Shown here: positions 45,699 through 50,288 of the stretch, one piece after another
How positions within the stretch are numbered: the first letter of the stretch is position 1
How the letters are laid out: each line of letters begins with the position of its first letter
Assembly: GCA_030019255.1 (NCBI GenBank)
Contig: JASEFK010000016.1
Coordinates: forward strand, 1-50,288
Direction of reading: 5' to 3'
Length of the DNA stretch: 50,288 nt
Source of the DNA: Actinomycetota bacterium
GTDB lineage: Bacteria; Actinomycetota; Geothermincolia; Geothermincolales; RBG-13-55-18
Notes under the pieces: generated by a model
What the model saw: only the letters and a program-made list of their open reading frames with translations
Told to the model about the DNA's origin: nothing
The model's database searches: none
Translations under genes and position numbers: made by a program

Positions 45699-46712
45699 AT
45701 GGGCAAGACATTCCGGGCCATCGTGGTTCGCGAGCAGGAGGACGGGACCTTCACCCGCAGCATCGAGACCAGGGACACCGACGAGCTCCCCCCGGGCGAG
45801 GTGTTCATCCGGGTGCACTATACCTCGGTGAACTACAAGGACGCCCTCTCGGCCATAGGTAATCGCGGGGTGACTAAAATTTATCCCCACACCCCAGGCA
45901 TCGACGCCGCCGGGGTGGTGGAGGAGAGCTCCAGTCCAAACTTCAAGCCGGGGGAGGAGGTCCTGGTCACCGGCTACGACCTGGGCATGAACACCTCGGG
46001 AGGGATGGCCGAGTATATCCGCGTCCCCGCCTCCTGGGTGGTCAGGCTTCCGGCCGGGTTGACCCTGAAGGAATCCATGATCTATGGCACGGCGGGCTTC
46101 ACCGCCGCTCTCTCGGTATACAAGCTCACCGGGGCCGGGGTCGGACCGGATGCCGGCGAGGTGCTGGTGACCGGCGCCAGCGGGGGCGTGGGCTCCCTGG
46201 CCCTGCGCTTTCTGGCCAAGCTGGGCTACCAGGTGGTGGCCGCCGCCGGGCTGGTGGACGAGTCCGAGTATCCCCAGGTGGAGGAGAAGCTTAAGTCCCT
46301 GGGTGCTTCCAGGGTCATCCCCGCCTCGGAGGTGAACGACACCTCGGGCAAGCTCCTCCTCAAGGGGATTTGGCCCGGCGCCGTGGACACGGTGGGCGGC
46401 AACGTCCTGGCCACGGTGGTAAAGCAGGCCGCCTACCTTGGGGTGGTGACCACCTGCGGGAACACCGGCGGGCACGAGCTGAACCTGAACGTGTATCCCT
46501 TCATCCTGCGCGGGGTAACCCTCATCGGCATCGATTCCGTGGAATGTCCCATGGACCTGCGCCTCAAGGTGTGGGAGAAGATGGCCGGGGAGTGGAAGCC
46601 CGACAATCTGGAGGATTTCGCCACCGAGATAACCCTGGAGCAGGTGGAGGAGAGGTTCCAGCTGCTCCTGAACAAGAAGTCCCAGGGACGCGCCGTGGTG
46701 CGGGTCCAGTAG
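45699..46712 (+). CDS. YhdH/AcuI-type NADPH-dependent oxidoreductase
   Basis: A 337-residue zinc-independent MDR-family reductase of the YhdH/YhfP/AcuI group, whose characterised members reduce acryloyl-CoA or quinones with NADPH. It shows HYTSVNYKDALSAIG, TPGIDAAGVVEESSSPNFKP, GYDLGMNTSGGMAEYIRVP, and the nucleotide-binding VLVTGASGGVGSLALRFLAK. The C-terminal GIDSVECPMDLRLKVWEKMA is group-specific. The structural-zinc cysteines of alcohol dehydrogenases are absent. ATG 45699 is preceded by AGAGGAGGGGTGAG. It stands as a single gene with its own promoter, the tRNA genes having another. Confidence 0.9.
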   Translation: MGKTFRAIVVREQEDGTFTRSIETRDTDELPPGEVFIRVHYTSVNYKDALSAIGNRGVTKIYPHTPGIDAAGVVEESSSPNFKPGEEVLVTGYDLGMNTSGGMAEYIRVPASWVVRLPAGLTLKESMIYGTAGFTAALSVYKLTGAGVGPDAGEVLVTGASGGVGSLALRFLAKLGYQVVAAAGLVDESEYPQVEEKLKSLGASRVIPASEVNDTSGKLLLKGIWPGAVDTVGGNVLATVVKQAAYLGVVTTCGNTGGHELNLNVYPFILRGVTLIGIDSVECPMDLRLKVWEKMAGEWKPDNLEDFATEITLEQVEERFQLLLNKKSQGRAVVRVQ

Positions 46713-46829
46713 TTCCCCCGGATGGAAGGCGGCCTCTCTCGGCGGAAGGCAAGGGAGAGCGCAAGGAAGGACTCGGTGCGCGGTATCGTTTCCACCTGAG
46801 AGGTGTCGTAGGATGCCGTATCACGGCGG

Positions 46830-46858
46830 TTGAGAGGAAGCAGTGCTTGTGTTATCAT
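46830..46858 (+). promoter_or_regulatory. Promoter of the tRNA-Gln/tRNA-Glu unit
   Basis: TTGAGA (46830-46835), 17 bp, TATCAT (46853-46858). Expected start about 46865, 11 bp before the mature tRNA-Gln 5' end. Confidence 0.7.
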
Positions 46859-46875
46859 ATCCCCCGGAATTTAGT

Positions 46876-46949
46876 TGGGGGATCGTCTAATGGTAGGACG
46901 CGAGACTCTGGATCTCGTTGTGAGGGTTCGAATCCTTCTCCCCCAGCCA
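46876..46949 (+). tRNA. tRNA-Gln (anticodon CTG)
   Basis: A complete cloverleaf of 74 nt including an encoded CCA. The acceptor stem is TGGGGGA/TCCCCCA, the D-arm contains GTCTAATGGTAGGAC, the anticodon stem is CGAGA/TCTCG with loop CTCTGGA, and the T-arm is GAGGG-TTCGAAT-CCTTC with one G-U pair; the discriminator is G. The anticodon CTG reads CAG. The weak first pair (T1-A72) is the known identity feature of bacterial tRNA-Gln, and the GatCAB amidotransferase uses it for recognition. Confidence 0.96.
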
Positions 46950-46969
46950 GAACTGAATATGGAATGCGT

Positions 46970-47047
46970 GGCGCATTAGTCTAGTTGGCCTAGGACGCCG
47001 CCCTCTCAAGGCGGAGATCGCGGGTTCGAATCCCGCATGCGCTACCA
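46970..47047 (+). tRNA. tRNA-Glu (anticodon CTC)
   Basis: A complete cloverleaf of 78 nt including CCA. The acceptor stem is GGCGCAT/ATGCGCT, with a G1-T72 wobble that is unusual. The D-arm contains GTCTAGTTGGCCTAGGAC, the anticodon stem is CCGCC/GGCGG with loop CTCTCAA, and the T-arm GCGGG-TTCGAAT-CCCGC. The discriminator is A. It follows tRNA-Gln by 20 bp and shares its promoter and terminator. Confidence 0.95.
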
Positions 47048-47052
47048 AGTCC

Positions 47053-47080
47053 AAGGCCCCAGAAGGGGCCTTATATTTCC
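47053..47080 (+). terminator. Rho-independent terminator of the tRNA unit
   Basis: AAGGCCCC (47053-47060), AGAA tetraloop, GGGGCCTT (47065-47072): a perfect 8-bp stem followed by ATATTTCC, 6 bp beyond the tRNA-Glu CCA end. Confidence 0.85.
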
Positions 47081-47305
47081 TCGGAATAAACCATGGCTAT
47101 CTCCGGGAATGCGCGCGGCCGTTTGGGACACAAGCGAAAGAGGCGGACGGTGTCCCTTACGGGTGATGACTCGGACGGCTTCGGGGAAGAAGGGGCAGGG
47201 CACGGCTACTCGACAAGGGGTCGGAAGGCGGGAGAAGTTTCCACCCGCCTCGTAGGCCACCATATCCGGGAAGACCGCGTAGCCCCCATGCACATTATAT
47301 CCTGC

Positions 47306-48274
47306 CTAGCAGGCCATGTCGGCGATATGGCGGGCGCGGCGGCGGCGCTCCCGGCTGAGGCGGTAATAGACCCGCCCCACCGCTTCGATGAGGCGGAACT
47401 GGTTCATGGCCCAGGGAACCGGGAAGGCCCAGCGCCCCCCGGCTGGATGGACCTCCCCTTTCCGGCGCGCGGGGTCCATCCGCACCTCCTCCACGATGAC
47501 CCCTTCCTCGTCACCCAGCCGGGCGAGGATGGAGCCGTCGGAGTCCGCAATGCAGGTGTAGCCGGGGAAGGAAGACCTCTGGGTGAGGAAGGGGAGCCCC
47601 GGTATGGGTGAGACCCAGGGCCCGCGCTTGTTGACCATGACCACCGGGATGCCCAGCATGCGGGCATAGAAAGGCGCCAGTTCCCTCAGGCGCCGGTTGT
47701 ATTCCTCCACCGACCGGCGGGGGAAAAGGGGGTTGGGCATGGGGGAGGGCGCGGAGTGGGGCATGAGCAGGAGGTCCGGCTGGACCGTGCACATCAGCCG
47801 GGGCAGGTAGGAGAGCTGGTTCTCGTAGCAGATTCCCACTCCCAGGCGCCCCAGCCCGGTTTCGATGACGTGCGGACCGGCCTCCCCCCGGGTGAAAAAG
47901 GCCTCGGCGAAGGCCGGGGTCTGCTTGCGCACCCGGCCCGCCTCTTCCCCATCCGGGCCGGTGACCACAAAGCTGTTGTAGAAGTCCTCGCCCTCCGCCT
48001 CCAGGTAGCTGGTTCCCAGCCAGACGCCCAGCCTCCGGGATGTCTCCCGCAGCCAGTGCATGGTGGGCCCCTCCCGGGGCTCAGCGACCTCCCATATCTC
48101 CTTCGTGTATACGTATCCGGTGGGCATGAACTCCGGGAGGACCACCAGCCGGGCCCCGCGCTCCGCGGCCTCCTCCACCAGGCGAGTGGCCCGCTCCAGG
48201 TTCCCCTCCAAGTCCCCGTTGGCCGATTCCATCTGCACCGCCCCCACCCGAAGTGTCCTCGCCTGCATCCCCAT
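47306..48274 (-). CDS. Carbon-nitrogen hydrolase (nitrilase superfamily)
   Basis: A 322-residue nitrilase-fold enzyme. The Glu-Lys-Cys triad is Glu48 in LVVLPEFMPTG, Lys117 in GRVRKQTP and Cys149 in GVGICYENQLSYLP. The superfamily includes aliphatic amidases, omega-amidases, N-carbamoyl hydrolases and nitrilases; the sequence around the cysteine (ICYEN) is not the nitrilase CWEN type, so an amide is more likely. The C-terminal 40 residues are basic and amphipathic (RLSRERRRRARHIADM) beyond the usual core and may bind membrane or partner. ATG 48274 has GGGAGG six bases upstream. Isolated gene, so the substrate is open. Confidence 0.88.
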   Translation of the reverse strand: MGMQARTLRVGAVQMESANGDLEGNLERATRLVEEAAERGARLVVLPEFMPTGYVYTKEIWEVAEPREGPTMHWLRETSRRLGVWLGTSYLEAEGEDFYNSFVVTGPDGEEAGRVRKQTPAFAEAFFTRGEAGPHVIETGLGRLGVGICYENQLSYLPRLMCTVQPDLLLMPHSAPSPMPNPLFPRRSVEEYNRRLRELAPFYARMLGIPVVMVNKRGPWVSPIPGLPFLTQRSSFPGYTCIADSDGSILARLGDEEGVIVEEVRMDPARRKGEVHPAGGRWAFPVPWAMNQFRLIEAVGRVYYRLSRERRRRARHIADMAC

Positions 48275-48375
48275 GACTAACCTCCCGTTGACGATGAGCC
48301 AGTTTCCGTATACCGCGATTCACAAGAACCTACGTCGGATTTTTCGCCGATCATCGATCTTCTCCCTCGACTGAA

Positions 48376-48585
48376 TTCCAGGCGCCGGGTGGAAGCTCCC
48401 GCATGCCGCTCATCTCAACTTGTATAACGGGCATCCGGCCCGCCCTGGAGGAGGAGGTAAGGTTGGGGAAACCGGCGGTGATCGATGCGGTCATCGACTA
48501 CCAGGTGAACCTGGAGCCGCCGATCTTCCAGACCTACCTCGAGGTGGCCCTCATGGGATGCGATCTTTCCGGCTGCAACCCCTGA
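48376..48585 (+). pseudogene. C-terminal remnant of a thiamine-diphosphate-dependent enzyme
   Basis: About 50 codons (48430-48585) encode RPALEEEVRLGKPAVIDAVI followed by DYQVNLEPP, which is the characteristic last strand-helix region of acetolactate-synthase-like ThDP enzymes. Just upstream, in another frame (about 48384-48404), RRVEAP resembles the preceding conserved Val-Glu-x-Pro step, so a frameshift seems to separate them. The remainder of a roughly 550-residue gene is missing and the nitrilase gene occupies its place. This appears to be a decayed fragment left by a deletion or rearrangement. It is not derived from the ilvB of this window, whose C-terminus differs. Confidence 0.5.
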
Positions 48586-48603
48586 ACCTACCTCGCCTAC
48601 GGT

Positions 48604-49350
48604 TCAGTCGATCATGATGCCGCCGTCCAGGATGAGGGTCTGGCCGGTCATGTAGGTAGCGTCCTCGATCAGGAAGGCCACCGCCTTGGCTACCTCCTCC
48701 CCGGTCCCGAAGCGGCGCATGGGAATGCGGGGGATGACCTTGGCCTTGTAGTCCTCGGGCATCCAGCCGATCATCTCCGTCTCTATGTAACCGGGGGCGA
48801 TGGCGTTCACCCGGATGCCGTGGCGGGCCACCTCCCGGGCCAGGCAGACGGTGAAACCGCTGACCCCTCCCTTGGAAGCGGCGTAAGCTGTCCCCCCGGC
48901 CATACCGATCATGGAGACGATGGAGGAAATATTTACCACGCAGCCCGGGGCCTGCCTGCGCAGCATGTCGGCGATGCAGTGCTTGGCCATGTAGAAGTAA
49001 CTGAAGAGGTTGACGCGCAGGACCCTCTCCAGGTCCCGGTTCTCCAGGGACTGGATGGGGGAGAGGTGGATCATGCCCGCGTTGTTCACCAGGATATCCA
49101 CTCCGCCCAGCTCCTCTACGCAGCGCTCTACCACCAGGCGGGCGCCCTCCTCGGTGGCCAGATCGGACTGCACCATCAGCGCCCGCACCCCCATGGCCTC
49201 CGCCCGTTCCCGGACCTCGTTGGCGGCGTCCACCCGGCTCTGGCAGCAGACCACCACGTTGGCCCCGCGTTCCGCCAGGTGCAGGGCTATGGCCCGGCCG
49301 ATGCCCCGGGAGGAACCGGTGACGATGGCGTTGCTTCCCCGTATCATCAT
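48604..49350 (-). CDS. Short-chain dehydrogenase/reductase (FabG-like)
   Basis: A 248-residue classical SDR. It has the cofactor motif VTGSSRGIGRAIALHLAERG (residues 10-29), NNAG at 89-92, the catalytic Ser in VVNISSIVSM (142/143), and Tyr156 and Lys160 in AYAASKGG. IRVNAIAPGYIETEM and the terminal TGQTLILDGGIMID are typical of FabG-type 3-oxoacyl reductases and related 3-hydroxyacyl dehydrogenases; the substrate is not determined. Start ATG 49350 (or 49347) has AAAGGAG upstream. Its 3' end faces the ThDP-enzyme remnant. Confidence 0.93.
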   Translation of the reverse strand: MMIRGSNAIVTGSSRGIGRAIALHLAERGANVVVCCQSRVDAANEVRERAEAMGVRALMVQSDLATEEGARLVVERCVEELGGVDILVNNAGMIHLSPIQSLENRDLERVLRVNLFSYFYMAKHCIADMLRRQAPGCVVNISSIVSMIGMAGGTAYAASKGGVSGFTVCLAREVARHGIRVNAIAPGYIETEMIGWMPEDYKAKVIPRIPMRRFGTGEEVAKAVAFLIEDATYMTGQTLILDGGIMID

Positions 49351-49387
49351 ACGCTCCTTTCTGGTCTACCTTCCTAGACGGATAATA

Positions 49388-50134
49388 TTAAACCTTGCGG
49401 GCCAGAGCGGTGAGGGAACTGCCCAGGGGAAGACCCGTCCAGGAGGCCATGCGGGCCTCCAATTCCAGCAGGCGGGCGAGGGCCCGGTTGAGGGGCGGCG
49501 GTGGGAGGAAGAGGTCGGAGGCCGCTTCCTCCTCGGGGAGGCCGCGGGTCAGAAGGCGGCGGACGGCGATCACCGGCAGCAGGAAGAAGACGAAGTAGGT
49601 TGCCTTTATCAGCCGTAGCTCCGCCGCCTCCAGCATTTCCAGGAGCCGGGAACGCGTGTAACGCCGGGCTCCGCCCACGGCCAGGTCGTGGCCCCCGCGC
49701 AGGAAAGGAAGCGCGGGCAGGTTGAGAAGGAGGTACCCGCCGGGAGCCAGGACCCGGCCCATCTCCCGCAGGGCGGCCAGGTCGTCCTTCACCTCGCGGT
49801 GGTAGATGACGTTCAGGGAGAGCACCAGGTCGAAGGAGGCGTCCGGGAAGGGCAGGTATTCCACCGAGCAGCAGAGCAGCTCCTCCAGCCCCCTTTCCCC
49901 GCAGCGCATGAGGGCCGCTTCGCTGGCGTCCAGGGCCACCAGCCGCCGGGGCCGGTAACGGTTCCGCAGCCAGGCGGTCAGGCCGCCGGTGCCGCATCCC
50001 GCATCCAGGACCCTTCCCCGCGCCGCCTCCGGGCAGTGGGCGTCGAGGAGACGGGCGTAGAGCGAGCGGTGCCCCAGGTACCACCAGTGGGTGTCTTCCA
50101 GCCGGTAGAGAGCCTCGTATTCCTCCTTCTTCAA
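49388..50134 (-). CDS. SAM-dependent methyltransferase (class I)
   Basis: A 248-residue Rossmann-fold methyltransferase. Motif I is VLDAGCGTGG (residues 42-51), followed by VALDASEAALMRCGERG (motif II), ASFDLVLSLNVIYH (motif IV) and GRVLAPGGYLLLNLPAL (motif VI). The N-terminus MKKEEYEALYRLEDTHWWYL is common among methyltransferases near glycosyltransferase or lipid-modifying genes. A C-terminal hydrophobic stretch, YFVFFLLPVIAVRRLL, suggests membrane association. The substrate cannot be inferred. It ends 38 bp before the start of the SDR gene, so the two are probably one unit read from the window's right edge. Confidence 0.9.
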   Translation of the reverse strand: MKKEEYEALYRLEDTHWWYLGHRSLYARLLDAHCPEAARGRVLDAGCGTGGLTAWLRNRYRPRRLVALDASEAALMRCGERGLEELLCCSVEYLPFPDASFDLVLSLNVIYHREVKDDLAALREMGRVLAPGGYLLLNLPALPFLRGGHDLAVGGARRYTRSRLLEMLEAAELRLIKATYFVFFLLPVIAVRRLLTRGLPEEEAASDLFLPPPPLNRALARLLELEARMASWTGLPLGSSLTALARKV

Positions 50135-50288
50135 GGCCGCGCTCCTTCGCTTGGTGGACGTTCCGAAGAGGCGGTTCGTGTAGCCTCGCGACGGCGCATG
50201 GTGTGACCCGGTTGGTTTCCGCCTCCCGGGACACCGGTAGCGTCAAGGATTTTGTGTCAGCCACCTAGCCTTCCTCCTCCCATCCCAG

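Noticed and set aside
47097-47305. ORFs in the gap between the tRNA terminator and the nitrilase gene
   Set aside because: No family resemblance; the segment contains only small inverted repeats (GGGACAC/GTGTCCC near 47125-47156 and AGGCGGG/CCCGCCT near 47226-47250) without T-runs.

Overview
The window reads as a high-GC bacterial chromosome, densely coded, with almost every gene on the + strand in tightly packed or overlapping runs. TTG and GTG starts are frequent. A deep-branching, probably anaerobic Actinomycetota-type lineage would fit the base composition, the Mrp/Mbh-type ion module, the citramalate route to isoleucine, the archaeal-type LeuC/LeuD proteins and the GatCAB route to glutaminyl-tRNA. 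This placement is an inference; no rRNA or other lineage marker is present. There is no phage, insertion sequence or CRISPR array.

Layout. (1) 1-1564: the 3' end of an acyl-CoA ligase and a DedA membrane protein. (2) 1977-11094: a large ion-translocating module, with MnhE, F, G, a DUF4040/MbhD protein, a fused MbhE/MnhB protein, MnhC, and three NuoL/M/N-type antiporter subunits. It is followed by a stand-alone copy of the tail of the last subunit and two small membrane proteins. The gene order is that of the Na+/H+ half of membrane-bound hydrogenases, but no hydrogenase or NADH-oxidising subunit lies in the window. (3) 11121-19281: a UPF0280 protein, DNA ligase LigA, and gatC-(membrane protein)-gatA-gatB, then a zinc-ribbon membrane protein. 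(4) 19663-21622, minus strand: lipoamide dehydrogenase and glycine-cleavage H protein. (5) 21892-41318: a 19-kb amino-acid biosynthesis array. It starts with an aconitase-like pair plus an NAD-isocitrate-dehydrogenase-like gene, then ilvD, ilvB, ilvN, ilvC, a class V aminotransferase, serA, leuA, leuC, leuD, leuB, ilvE, cimA and an FAH-family gene. (6) 41835-47072: a multispanning membrane protein, gltX, an MBL-fold hydrolase, a YhdH-type oxidoreductase, and tRNA-Gln and tRNA-Glu with their own promoter and terminator. (7) 47306-50134, mostly minus strand: a nitrilase-family hydrolase, a decayed fragment of a thiamine-diphosphate enzyme, an SDR oxidoreductase and a methyltransferase.

How the genes work together. 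The array in part 5 can make valine, leucine and isoleucine from pyruvate, with isoleucine starting from citramalate (CimA) since no threonine deaminase gene is present. The second LeuCD/dehydrogenase set at its head differs in its specificity loop and looks more suited to isocitrate chemistry, which would feed 2-oxoglutarate and glutamate to the transaminases. SerA plus the class V aminotransferase would start serine synthesis. GatCAB, GltX and the tRNA-Gln/tRNA-Glu pair together fit the indirect route to Gln-tRNA(Gln). Near-consensus promoters with exactly 17-bp spacing mark four transcription units (21788, 24876, 45504, 46830).
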